Below the pieces are notes generated by a model. It saw nothing but the letters and a program-made list of their open reading frames with translations. It was not told where the DNA came from and did not search any database. A stretch of 13,857 bases of DNA from an uncultured Coriobacteriaceae bacterium (GTDB taxonomy: Bacteria; Actinomycetota; Coriobacteriia; Coriobacteriales; Eggerthellaceae). The DNA lies in contig URZP01000035.1 in NCBI GenBank assembly GCA_900552365.1, forward strand, positions 1 through 13,857, written 5' to 3'. Positions 7,925 through 13,857 of this stretch are shown here, in pieces. Within the stretch, counting starts at the first letter, position 1, and each line of letters opens with the position of its first letter. The position numbers were made by a program, and so were the translations under genes.

Positions 7925-9280
7925 ATGATTTCGGAGCGTTTGATCAGCACGGCCGTTCGTGAGGCCTCGAAAAACTACTTGAAAATCAATCCCACGACCG
8001 AGACGGCTCTTCCCGGGCCCACCCCCGGCAAGGAGTATATGTTGTACATGCATGTGCCCTTCTGTGAGCGTCTCTGCCCGTATTGCTCGTTCAATCGCTT
8101 CCCGTTCAGCGAGGATCGTGCCATTCCTTACTTCAAGAACATGAAGAAGGAAATGCTGATGCTGAAGGACTTGGGGTACGACTTCAAGAGCCTGTACATC
8201 GGCGGCGGCACGCCCACTATCATGATCGATGAGCTGTGCGACATCATCGATATGGCTCGTGAGAGCTTCTCGATCGAAGAGGTTTCCAGCGAGACTAACC
8301 CCAACCACCTTACGCCCGAGTACTTGGACAAGCTGAAGGGCCGCGTCCAGCGTTTGAGCGTTGGCGTTCAGAGTTTTGACAACGGTTTGCTTAAGCAGAT
8401 GGACCGTTTTGACAAGTACGGCAGCGCTGAAGAAATCCTTGAGCGCATCAAAACTGCCGTGCCCTACTTCACCTCGATGAATGTCGATATGATCTTCAAC
8501 TTCCCGGCTCAGACCGAGGAAATGCTGATCAACGACATCGAGAAGATCGTCGAATCGGGTGCGACGCAGACCACGTTCTACCCGCTGATGGCCTCGCCTT
8601 CCGTCGAGCGCTCGCTTGCCCGCACGGTTGGCAAGGTTGATTACAACCGCGAGCAGCGCCTGTACGAGGTTATTGACGAGCTGCTGACCGGCGGCATTCA
8701 TCCGCTGTTCACGCATAGCAGCGCCTGGACGTACAACCGTTTCGACTACGACAACGGCGCCCTGACTCCTGCGGCAGCCGCTACGGCTTCCAAGAATCAG
8801 ATGATCGACGAGTACGTGGTTGAGTACGAGGAATACCCCGCAATCGGCTCCGGTGGCATCACGTATCTGGGTTCCAGCCTGTACGTGAACACGTTCTCGG
8901 TGAAGGAGTACAACAAAGCAATCGAAAGCGGCCGCATGTCTCTGATGGGCAAGACCGATTTCAACCTGCATGATCGCATGCGTTATCGTTTCCTGATGCA
9001 GCTGTTCGGCCTGCGCCTGGACAAGAAGCAGTGGGAGCGCGATTTCGGTTGCACGGTTGAGAACGGCCTGCCGATGGAAATGATGTTCATGAAGTCCGTC
9101 GGCGCCATCGACAAGGACAACGAGTTTGAGATCACGCTTACCAAGAAGGGCCGCTATCTGGTGGTTGCCATGATGAGGCAGTTCTTCATCGGCGTGAACA
9201 ACCTGCGCGATCAGGCTCGTGCGGCTTTGCCGAACGAGGAGCGCGAGCTTCTGTTCGGTGCCGGCAAGCCCTGCGCCTAA
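7925..9280 (+). CDS. HemN/HemW-superfamily radical SAM protein, subfamily unresolved
   Basis: The 451-residue protein is a radical SAM enzyme of the coproporphyrinogen III oxidase-like superfamily. The [4Fe-4S] motif CERLCPYC (Cys47, Cys51, Cys54) sits in YMHVPFCERLCPYCSF. It lacks the further Cys two residues on (CxC) seen in true HemN. SAM-site features follow: YIGGGTPT (91-98), SETNPNHLT (122-130), LSVGVQSFD (144-152) and DMIFNFPAQT (188-197). Residues about 295-330 (DEYVVEYEEYPAIGSGGITYLG) align where HemW has its HNxxYW heme-binding motif, but that motif is absent. A HemN_C-like tail follows. It may be a heme chaperone variant, a ChuW/HutW-type heme-related methyltransferase, or another porphyrin-linked enzyme; I cannot choose between them. 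The start uses GGAGG at 7909-7913, overlapping the end of purD, six bases after its stop. No functional link to purines is evident. Confidence 0.82.
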   Translation: MISERLISTAVREASKNYLKINPTTETALPGPTPGKEYMLYMHVPFCERLCPYCSFNRFPFSEDRAIPYFKNMKKEMLMLKDLGYDFKSLYIGGGTPTIMIDELCDIIDMARESFSIEEVSSETNPNHLTPEYLDKLKGRVQRLSVGVQSFDNGLLKQMDRFDKYGSAEEILERIKTAVPYFTSMNVDMIFNFPAQTEEMLINDIEKIVESGATQTTFYPLMASPSVERSLARTVGKVDYNREQRLYEVIDELLTGGIHPLFTHSSAWTYNRFDYDNGALTPAAAATASKNQMIDEYVVEYEEYPAIGSGGITYLGSSLYVNTFSVKEYNKAIESGRMSLMGKTDFNLHDRMRYRFLMQLFGLRLDKKQWERDFGCTVENGLPMEMMFMKSVGAIDKDNEFEITLTKKGRYLVVAMMRQFFIGVNNLRDQARAALPNEERELLFGAGKPCA

Positions 9281-9365
9281 CAGCTGCGCCGTGCTTTTGC
9301 TTAGCCCCCGCCGCGCTTCCGTTTGATTCTATGCTTGCGCTGTCGCTTGCGATGGGGTGCGGGTA
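9281..9365. other. Short convergent intergenic region
   Basis: This 85-base gap separates the radical SAM gene from the convergent LysR gene. I find no convincing hairpin plus T-run on either strand. It holds only loose direct repeats of CTGCGCC and GCTTGCG. Transcription from either side may therefore read into the other, or end by a factor-dependent route. Confidence 0.4.
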
Positions 9366-10295
9366 TTAGTTGCGCAGTGCGGGGTCGTACGTCTTCATCA
9401 GGTCGACGAAGCGCTGCTCGACCTCGTTGAGCTCGCGTCCCTTTTGGATGACGTAGCCGATCTTCATCCACTTCTCTTCCTTCAGCGGGATGATGACCGT
9501 GCGCTCGTAGGGGGCATGATTCGGGAAGAGGTTCACCCAAAGTGCAAACCCATCGATTTCGGCGATCTGCGAGATCAGGTCGGGATGCGCAAGATCATCA
9601 GGCGCGATGGTGTTGCGCCCGCGCAAGTTAGACGGTGTGGTGAGCTGCGAACGACCGGTCATTTTCATATGGCGGAAGTTCTCGAACGAGAATTCGGGAT
9701 ATGCGGAAAGTTCTTTCAGCGAGACGGTTTCGCGATCGCCCAGCGGGTGATTGCGATCTAGATAGGCCCAGAAGTTCGCCTTGAACAGAGGATGGAATTC
9801 GAGTCCCTTCTCTTCAAGACGGTCGTAAAGAAGCTGCTCGTTCTCTTTCATGACGAACATGACCCCGATATCGCTGATACCCGCATACACATCGTCTGCA
9901 GGCTTGAAGAATTGCCTGAGGTTCACGGCGAATTCGTAACGGCACGGGTCAAGCGTGTTTGTGACCTGGTTGTATGCGGCAATAACGAATTTGAATTCCT
10001 GCGTTGAGACAGCGAAACGACCAATGCGAGACGAGTGGCTGCTGTAGTGGTCCTCGAACGCATTCATGCTCTCGGTGACGCGACGCGCATACGCCAAAGC
10101 CTCGATGCCCTTTTCGGTAGGGGTGATGCCCTGCTTGCTGCGGGTGAAAACCTCGAAGCCAAGTTCTTTTTCGACTTGGCTGATAGCCTCAGAAATGGTT
10201 CCGTGTGCGATGGACAGTTCCTTCGCGGCGTTCGAGATCGAGCCGATCTCGGCGGCTTTCAGCAGGTATCTGAGTTGTTGGACCGTGATCTTCAT
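9366..10295 (-). CDS. LysR-type transcriptional regulator
   Basis: This is a 309-residue LysR-family DNA-binding regulator. Residues 1-60 form the winged helix-turn-helix, with QQLRYLLKAAEIGSISNAA (6-24) and the recognition-helix region SIAHGTISEAISQVEKELG (28-46), followed by the typical FTRSKQGITPTEKG (50-63). A linker helix (about 64-90) leads to an effector-binding domain (about 91-300) in which the ligand cannot be guessed. The start is Met16 of the longest open frame, since MKITVQQLRYL is where the family normally begins and AAGGT lies eight bases upstream; the earlier ATG at 10340 has no ribosome-binding site. It is divergent from the first permease gene with 257 bases between, the standard arrangement for a LysR regulator controlling its neighbour and itself. 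Control of the second permease is possible but not shown. Confidence 0.93.
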   Translation of the reverse strand: MKITVQQLRYLLKAAEIGSISNAAKELSIAHGTISEAISQVEKELGFEVFTRSKQGITPTEKGIEALAYARRVTESMNAFEDHYSSHSSRIGRFAVSTQEFKFVIAAYNQVTNTLDPCRYEFAVNLRQFFKPADDVYAGISDIGVMFVMKENEQLLYDRLEEKGLEFHPLFKANFWAYLDRNHPLGDRETVSLKELSAYPEFSFENFRHMKMTGRSQLTTPSNLRGRNTIAPDDLAHPDLISQIAEIDGFALWVNLFPNHAPYERTVIIPLKEEKWMKIGYVIQKGRELNEVEQRFVDLMKTYDPALRN

Positions 10296-10303
10296 AAGTT
10301 GCG

Positions 10304-10308
10304 ACCTT
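10304..10308 (-). promoter_or_regulatory. Shine-Dalgarno deciding the LysR start
   Basis: On the minus strand AAGGT lies eight bases before the ATG whose first base is 10295. The longer frame starting at 10340 has no purine-rich site ahead of it, so the shorter 309-residue protein is preferred. Confidence 0.65.
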
Positions 10309-10321
10309 GCCGTTCGGAAAC

Positions 10322-10342
10322 CAATGCGAAGCAAGCGCATTG
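10322..10342. repeat. Perfect 7-bp inverted repeat upstream of the LysR gene
   Basis: CAATGCG (10322-10328) and CGCATTG (10336-10342) are exact reverse complements separated by seven bases. They lie 27-47 bases upstream of the LysR start codon, on the regulator's side of the divergent region. The repeat could be an operator for autoregulation or a hairpin in the LysR leader RNA. Confidence 0.5.
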
Positions 10343-10416
10343 AGCGTTGGATTGGTGGTTGTTTCGCGTTGGATGTGGGCCGTCCAGTATCTACCGATAT
10401 TGGCGCTTTCTAAAAG

Positions 10417-10460
10417 ATACAAGAACAGCCATAGAAAAACGAAATAACCGTAACTTGTAT
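10417..10460. promoter_or_regulatory. Wide dyad ATACAAG / CTTGTAT in the divergent control region
   Basis: ATACAAG (10417-10423) and CTTGTAT (10454-10460) are perfect inverted copies with 30 bases between them. The right arm runs into the T-N11-A box at the permease promoter. The left arm reads TTGTAT on the minus strand and could be a -35 for the LysR gene, although the -10 seventeen bases on (TATCGG) is poor. The spacing resembles the two-site footprint of LysR tetramers. Confidence 0.4.
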
Positions 10461-10467
10461 GACACAA
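10455..10467. promoter_or_regulatory. LysR-type T-N11-A box over the permease -35
   Basis: TTGT-N5-ACAA is a 13-base dyad with the T-N11-A form typical of LysR operators. It covers the predicted -35 (10459-10464) of the first permease, where LysR activation sites usually lie. The neighbouring divergent LysR gene is the obvious binder. Confidence 0.5.
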
Positions 10468-10488
10468 AAACTCTTTCCTTGATATATT
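10459..10488 (+). promoter_or_regulatory. Predicted promoter of the first permease
   Basis: The -35 ATGACA (10459-10464, five of six) and the -10 TATATT (10483-10488, five of six) are separated by 18 bases. The -10 sits inside a TGATA-N4-TATCA dyad (10480-10493). The start point would be near 10495, leaving a leader of about 58 bases that ends in the Shine-Dalgarno AAAGGAGAA (10538-10546). Confidence 0.55.
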
Positions 10489-10552
10489 TATCACGATAGG
10501 GAAACCGACGGAACTACAAACTGTTGGAAAAACCGATAAAGGAGAAAGAAAT

Positions 10553-11974
10553 ATGAATGAAGGAGTGAAGAAAGCGCTCAAAATCGCTATCCCGGCGATC
10601 GTTGGCGTGATCATCGCTATGATTCAGCCGCCTGAAGGGCTGACCAAAGAAGCGATGACCTATCTGGGTATCTTTGAGTGCGTCGTTGTGTGGCTCATGC
10701 TTGGCGCAGTTCCCGACTGGGCTGCCTTCCTTGCATGCATTTCCGCATATGTGGTGTTCAATGTTGCTAAGTTCGGCGTGGTTTTCGCGCCCTTCGCTGA
10801 CTCCACCGTATGGCTGCTCATCGGCGCATTCGGCATGACCTGCGCTCTGGTGAAGACCGGTCTGGTTAGGCGTTTGGCTTTCGCTATCCTGTCCCTGTTC
10901 CCCGAGAACTACAAGGGTCAGCTGACCGCATTCTTCGTTGCAGGCTTCGCCATCACCCCGTGGATCCCTGCGAAGATCGGCAAGGGCGTCATGGTCACCC
11001 CCATCGCCGCTTCCGCAACCAAGTCGCTTGGTTACGCCGCTCGCAGCAAGGCTGCAACCGGTATCTTCCTGGCCGTCTGGGTAACCACCGGCATTTTGGG
11101 TTACGCATTCCTTACCGGTGCTGCCCCGGTCATGATCCTCATTGGCATGCTCCCTGCCGAGCAGCAGGCTAACTGGACGTGGATGAGCTGGCTCGGTGCT
11201 TGCGCCGTTTGGCTGATCGTCGTCGCTGTTCTGTCCTATGTCGTCATCCTTGCTCTTTACGGTCCCAAGAAGGGCGATAAGGAAGCTCTCGAGCAGACCA
11301 GCTTCGAGAAGGGCTTCGCCAAGAAGCAGCTCAAGGAAATGGGCCCCATGTCCAACGCCGAGAAGATCACCGGTATCTTGGTCCTTATCGCCATTCTTGG
11401 CTGGATCTTCGGTGGCAAGATCGGTTTGGGCGCTCCGATCATCTCGGTCGGCGTTTTCGCCATCATGGCTGTCATCGGTTTGGTCGACACCAAGGACCTC
11501 ACCAGCAACATTCCTTGGGACACCGCAATCTTCATCGGCGGCATCCTGTCCCTGGCTTCCCTGCTGACTCAGCTCGGCATTGCCGGTTGGATCGCTGGCG
11601 TCATGGCTCCTGTTGCCGCTCCGATCGTTTCCAACCCCTACGTTTACGTTGCAGCTGTCTGCATCCTTACGTACCTCGTCCGTCTGGTTGTTGTTTCCTC
11701 TACCGCAACGCAGGTTATTTTCCTGGCTGCTCTTGGTTCCGTCGCCGCAGCTTGCGGCATCAGCGAGTACGTCACCCTGTTCGTCTGCCTCTGCTCCACC
11801 GCGGTTTGGCACCTCAAGTTCACCAACAACGAGTTCATCCCGCTGCTTGGTGTTCAGAACGGTGAGATGTGCGAGCACGAAGACACCATGCCGTTCAACT
11901 ATGCTTACATGGTCATCAACATGATTGGTTGCCTCGCAAGCGTTCCGGTTTGGCAGATGCTTGGTCTGATATAA
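10553..11974 (+). CDS. DASS/SLC13-type anion permease, copy 1
   Basis: This is a 473-residue polytopic membrane protein of the divalent anion:Na+ symporter (CitT/SLC13-like) type, probably importing or exchanging a carboxylate or similar anion. It is about ten or more hydrophobic segments in two halves joined by a charged loop (about 237-268). The family opening PEGLTKEAMTYLGIF (27-41) is clear. The second-half motif LIIGG/SST is present as PWDTAIFIGGILSLASLLTQLG (321-342) and VSSTATQVIFLAALG (381-395), with SST in place of SNT. At the first-half SNT position the sequence is WIPAKIGKGVMVTPIA (137-152), with Lys141. A loop MCEHEDT (439-445) precedes the last membrane helix. The start has AAAGGAGAA at a good spacing. 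It is divergent from a LysR gene that probably controls it. A strong terminator follows. The exact substrate is unknown. Confidence 0.85.
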   Translation: MNEGVKKALKIAIPAIVGVIIAMIQPPEGLTKEAMTYLGIFECVVVWLMLGAVPDWAAFLACISAYVVFNVAKFGVVFAPFADSTVWLLIGAFGMTCALVKTGLVRRLAFAILSLFPENYKGQLTAFFVAGFAITPWIPAKIGKGVMVTPIAASATKSLGYAARSKAATGIFLAVWVTTGILGYAFLTGAAPVMILIGMLPAEQQANWTWMSWLGACAVWLIVVAVLSYVVILALYGPKKGDKEALEQTSFEKGFAKKQLKEMGPMSNAEKITGILVLIAILGWIFGGKIGLGAPIISVGVFAIMAVIGLVDTKDLTSNIPWDTAIFIGGILSLASLLTQLGIAGWIAGVMAPVAAPIVSNPYVYVAAVCILTYLVRLVVVSSTATQVIFLAALGSVAAACGISEYVTLFVCLCSTAVWHLKFTNNEFIPLLGVQNGEMCEHEDTMPFNYAYMVINMIGCLASVPVWQMLGLI

Positions 11975-11991
11975 TTCGACCCCTTCTGTTG

Positions 11992-12023
11992 AAGGCGCGT
12001 CCCTCACGGGTCGCGCCTTTTTT
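11992..12023 (+). terminator. Strong intrinsic terminator after permease 1
   Basis: AAGGCGCG (11992-11999) pairs with CGCGCCTT (12012-12019). Inside, after a T-T mismatch, CCC pairs with GGG around a TCAC loop. Six T run from 12018 to 12023. It starts 17 bases after the permease stop codon and separates transcription of the two permease copies. Confidence 0.9.
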
Positions 12024-12102
12024 GTACGCGAAATTCCACCTGGCGCATATATAGGCATAGGCGGCATAGGTGATCGAATAGCAATGGGCGCCGAATGAAC
12101 GC

Positions 12103-12197
12103 TTCAGCGATAATGCTGAATCTTCTTTTGTGCGCCTGCGCGATGCTTCTGAACGTGATCCATTGTTATTAGCTGATTAAGAAAAGTTACAGTTCAG
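12103..12197. repeat. Cluster of four TTCAG/CTGAA half-sites
   Basis: TTCAGC (12103-12108) and GCTGAA (12115-12120) form a perfect six-base inverted repeat with a six-base gap. CTGAAC (12149-12154) and GTTCAG (12192-12197) form a second, wider inverted pair. The shared core TTCAG thus occurs four times within 95 bases, all upstream of the extended -10 box of permease 2. This suggests an operator array. Confidence 0.4.
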
Positions 12198-12225
12198 GGA
12201 AGCGCGGAAGATAAAAGTTAGAGTT

Positions 12226-12234
12226 TGCTAAAAT
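12226..12234 (+). promoter_or_regulatory. Extended -10 promoter candidate for permease 2
   Basis: TGC followed by TAAAAT (12229-12234) matches an extended -10, with five of six in the hexamer. No good -35 lies 17 bases upstream, which extended -10 promoters can do without. The transcript would start near 12241, leaving a leader of about 35 bases. Confidence 0.45.
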
Positions 12235-12261
12235 CACGCCAGCATGGGAGAGAAAGACAGA

Positions 12262-12266
12262 GGAGG
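12262..12266 (+). promoter_or_regulatory. Shine-Dalgarno deciding the GTG start of permease 2
   Basis: GGAGG lies nine bases before the GTG at 12276. The protein from that GTG (MSGTVKRALKIVIP) aligns without a gap with copy 1 (MNEGVKKALKIAIP), so the longer frame opening at a TTG at 12225, upstream of this site, is rejected. Confidence 0.85.
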
Positions 12267-12275
12267 CCATTTCTC

Positions 12276-13694
12276 GTGAGTGGTACTGTGAAAAGGGCTT
12301 TGAAGATAGTGATCCCGATGATCGTTGCCCTGATCATCGGCGTTGTCCCCGCGCCGGAGGGGTTGACTCAACCGGCGATGATCTACGCTGGCATTTTCGT
12401 TTGCGTCGTTGCATGGCTTGTTCTTCGTGCTGTGCCTGACTGGGCTGCCTTTCTGGCGTGCTTGACGGCGTATGTCGTGTTCGGCTTGGCGAAGTTCGGC
12501 GATGTGTTCTCCTCGTTTGCCGACGGCACCATCTGGGTATTGTTCGGCGCGTTCGGTATTTCGACGGTTATCGCGAAAACGGGCCTGGTGAAGCGTCTGG
12601 CGTTTTGGGTTCTTCGCTTGTTCCCCGAAACCTACCGAGGTCAGATGACCGCCTTCTATGCTACTGGTTTGGTCGTGTCGCCCTTCATCCCGGCGCTTAT
12701 CGGCAAGGGCGTCATTCTTTCGCCTATCGCGGCCGCTGCTAGCAAGGCCCTTGGTTACGAGCGCAGCAGCAAGCAGGCAACGGGTATGTTCCTGGCCGTT
12801 TGGGTGACTGCGGGCATTTTGGGATTTGCATTCATGACCGGTGCAGCGCCCGTCCTGATCACCATTGGCATGCTCCCCGCCGATCAGCAGGCAAACTGGA
12901 CGTGGACCAGCTGGTTCACCGCCTGCGCGATTTGGTTCGTAGTGGTTGCCGTGCTGTCGTACATCGCGATCTTGTTCATTTCCGGTGCGAACAAGGTACA
13001 AAGCAAGCCCGTTGCGTCAACCGGCGAAAAGGGTTTCGCGGCAAAGCAGCTTGAAGAATTGGGCCCTATGTCCATGGCCGAGAAGACAACCGTCGTATTG
13101 CTGGTTGTTGCTGTGATCGGCTGGATCTTCGGTAGCAAAGTGGGTCTATCCGCCGCAATCGTAAGTGTGGGTATCTTCGCGATCATGGCGGTTATCGGTT
13201 TGGCTGACACGAAGGACGTTACCGAGCGCATGCCGTGGGACACGTTGATCTTGATCGGCGGCATCCTTTCGCTGGCGTCGCTTTTGACGAAGCTGGGGAT
13301 TTCCACGTGGCTGGCAACCGTTATGGAGCCTATTGCCGCCCCGATCGTCGCAAATCCCTACGTTTACGTGTTCGCGGTTTGCATCCTGACGTATCTGGTT
13401 CGTTTGGTTGTTGTTTCGTCCACGGCGACGCAGGTCATCTTCCTGGCGGCGCTTGGCGATGTTGCGGCTGCTGCGGGTATCAATCCGTTCGTCACGTTGT
13501 TCGTCTGCGGCGCTTCCGCGAACGTTTGGCACCTGCGTTTCACCAACAACGTGTTCATTCCGATTCTTCGCGCAACCGGCCACGATATGTGCGAGCATGA
13601 GGACACGCTGTCGTTCGATATCGCATTCATGGTGATCAATCTGATCGCATGCTTGGCCAGCGTGCCTCTGTGGCAGTCACTTGGTTTGGCGTAG
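12276..13694 (+). CDS. DASS/SLC13-type anion permease, copy 2
   Basis: This is a 472-residue paralogue of the preceding permease and almost the same length. Over the first 60 residues 39 are identical by direct count, and similar conservation continues to the C-terminus. The fold features match: PEGLTQPAMIYAGIF (27-41), IPALIGKGVILSPIA (138-152), PWDTLILIGGILSLASLLTKLG and VSSTATQVIFLAALG (second-half SST at about 381-383), and the MCEHEDT loop before the last helix. Differences fall in the cytoplasmic loop (about 237-267), at position 141 (Leu instead of Lys) and in several helices. Synonymous sites differ widely, so the duplication is not recent. The start is GTG with GGAGG nine bases ahead. 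It has its own predicted promoter and no obvious terminator within the remaining 163 bases. Substrate unknown; likely a related but distinct anion. Confidence 0.85.
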   Translation: MSGTVKRALKIVIPMIVALIIGVVPAPEGLTQPAMIYAGIFVCVVAWLVLRAVPDWAAFLACLTAYVVFGLAKFGDVFSSFADGTIWVLFGAFGISTVIAKTGLVKRLAFWVLRLFPETYRGQMTAFYATGLVVSPFIPALIGKGVILSPIAAAASKALGYERSSKQATGMFLAVWVTAGILGFAFMTGAAPVLITIGMLPADQQANWTWTSWFTACAIWFVVVAVLSYIAILFISGANKVQSKPVASTGEKGFAAKQLEELGPMSMAEKTTVVLLVVAVIGWIFGSKVGLSAAIVSVGIFAIMAVIGLADTKDVTERMPWDTLILIGGILSLASLLTKLGISTWLATVMEPIAAPIVANPYVYVFAVCILTYLVRLVVVSSTATQVIFLAALGDVAAAAGINPFVTLFVCGASANVWHLRFTNNVFIPILRATGHDMCEHEDTLSFDIAFMVINLIACLASVPLWQSLGLA

Positions 13695-13778
13695 AATCGG
13701 AAAACTCTTGCGTGAACTGCGGCGATGAGGTTCAAAGCGACGGATTTCGGTGAAATGGGAAATCGCGTTCACAAAACT

Positions 13779-13842
13779 GCAATTAGTGCTTGACCGATGC
13801 AGTGCTTTCCGATAAACTATCAACTCGCATCGCAATTGGTGC
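13779..13842 (+). repeat. Direct repeat GCAATTRGTGC flanking a predicted promoter
   Basis: GCAATTAGTGC (13779-13789) and GCAATTGGTGC (13832-13842) match at ten of eleven bases. Their starts are 53 bases apart, close to five helical turns, so they would lie on the same face of the DNA. One copy precedes and one follows the predicted promoter core, a layout suited to an operator pair for the gene beyond the edge. Confidence 0.4.
13790..13818 (+). promoter_or_regulatory. Predicted promoter for a gene beyond the right edge
   Basis: The -35 TTGACC (13790-13795, five of six) and the -10 TAAACT (13813-13818, four of six) are spaced by 17 bases. The -10 sits in GATA-AAC-TATC (13811-13821), and a wider dyad CGATGC / GCATCG (13795-13800, 13827-13832) surrounds it. 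The start point would be near 13825, so the transcript should serve a gene outside the window. Confidence 0.45.
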
Positions 13843-13857
13843 ATATGGTCAGGTAGC

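Larger units (their letters stand above)
12024..12275. other. Leader and control region between the two permease genes
   Basis: These 252 bases hold no credible gene. They contain a tandem pair of GGCATAG (12054-12060 and 12063-12069), the TTCAGC-N6-GCTGAA inverted repeat (12103-12120), further TTCAG half-sites on both strands, an extended -10 box and the ribosome-binding site of the second permease. No T-N11-A box like that of the first permease was found. Confidence 0.5.

Noticed and set aside
6584..8971. A 795-residue open frame on the minus strand across purD and the radical SAM gene.
   Set aside because: It is antisense to two certain genes, shows no recognisable motif, is rich in the residues expected from reversed GC-biased codons, and has no matching promoter or ribosome-binding site.
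9281..9365. A bidirectional terminator between the convergent radical SAM and LysR genes.
   Set aside because: I looked on both strands and found only short broken complementarity (for example GCGC pairs) and no T-run adjoining a stem.
10296..10340. Longer LysR protein starting at 10340.
   Set aside because: No ribosome-binding site precedes it, the extra 15 residues come before the normal family start, and it would place the 10322-10342 inverted repeat partly inside the coding region.
11970..11975. A TATAAT overlapping the stop codon of the first permease.
   Set aside because: It is followed within 20 bases by a strong terminator and has no gene to serve; it arises from the codons ATA TAA.
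12054..12069. Tandem GGCATAG repeat after the permease 1 terminator.
   Set aside because: Only two copies with a nine-base period; too short to call a repeat array or an attachment site.
12225..12275. Longer second permease starting at TTG 12225.
   Set aside because: The GGAGG and GTG at 12262-12278 fit better and give an N-terminus that aligns with copy 1; the TTG frame overlaps the predicted -10 box.

Overview
The window looks like a housekeeping stretch of a moderately high-GC anaerobe. The protein style, strong GGAGG ribosome-binding sites, the heavy load of LysR/permease genes and a non-canonical HemW-like radical SAM protein suggest an actinobacterium of the class Coriobacteriia (Eggerthellaceae-like). 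That placement is an inference from family resemblance; no rRNA or other marker here proves it.

Layout. (1) 13-1425: dnaB, the replicative helicase, entered exactly at its Shine-Dalgarno and followed by a hairpin terminator (1470-1507). (2) 1577-5232: an ATGA-coupled pair made of an SbcD/YhaO-type metallophosphoesterase and a YhaN-type Rad50/SbcC-like ATPase. The ATPase has two membrane segments where Rad50 has its zinc hook, so the pair looks like a membrane-tethered DNA-end-processing complex. (3) 5233-9280: purA, purD and a HemN/HemW-superfamily radical SAM protein, with gaps of 4 and 6 bases and a perfect TATAAT directly after the preceding stop codon, so probably one operon. (4) 9366-10295 (minus): a LysR-type regulator convergent with that operon. 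(5) 10553-11974 and 12276-13694: two tandem, clearly paralogous DASS/SLC13-type anion permeases. The first is divergent from the LysR gene and carries a T-N11-A box over its predicted -35. A strong terminator separates the two copies, and the second has its own leader with different repeated motifs. (6) 13695-13857: no gene; a predicted promoter flanked by direct repeats points to a gene beyond the right edge.

How the genes fit together. The left two thirds is replication, DNA-end processing and purine synthesis (AMP branch and the GAR step). The right third is a regulated organic-anion transport module: one LysR gene and a duplicated permease whose copies differ at a likely substrate-site position, suggesting divided substrates or conditions. 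The most interesting items are the membrane-hairpin SbcC-like ATPase, the radical SAM protein that lacks HemW heme-binding landmarks, the altered SNT motifs and conserved Cys-Glu-His-Glu-Asp loop of the permeases, and the regulatory dyads around the permease genes. I see no mobile element, CRISPR array, tRNA or rRNA.
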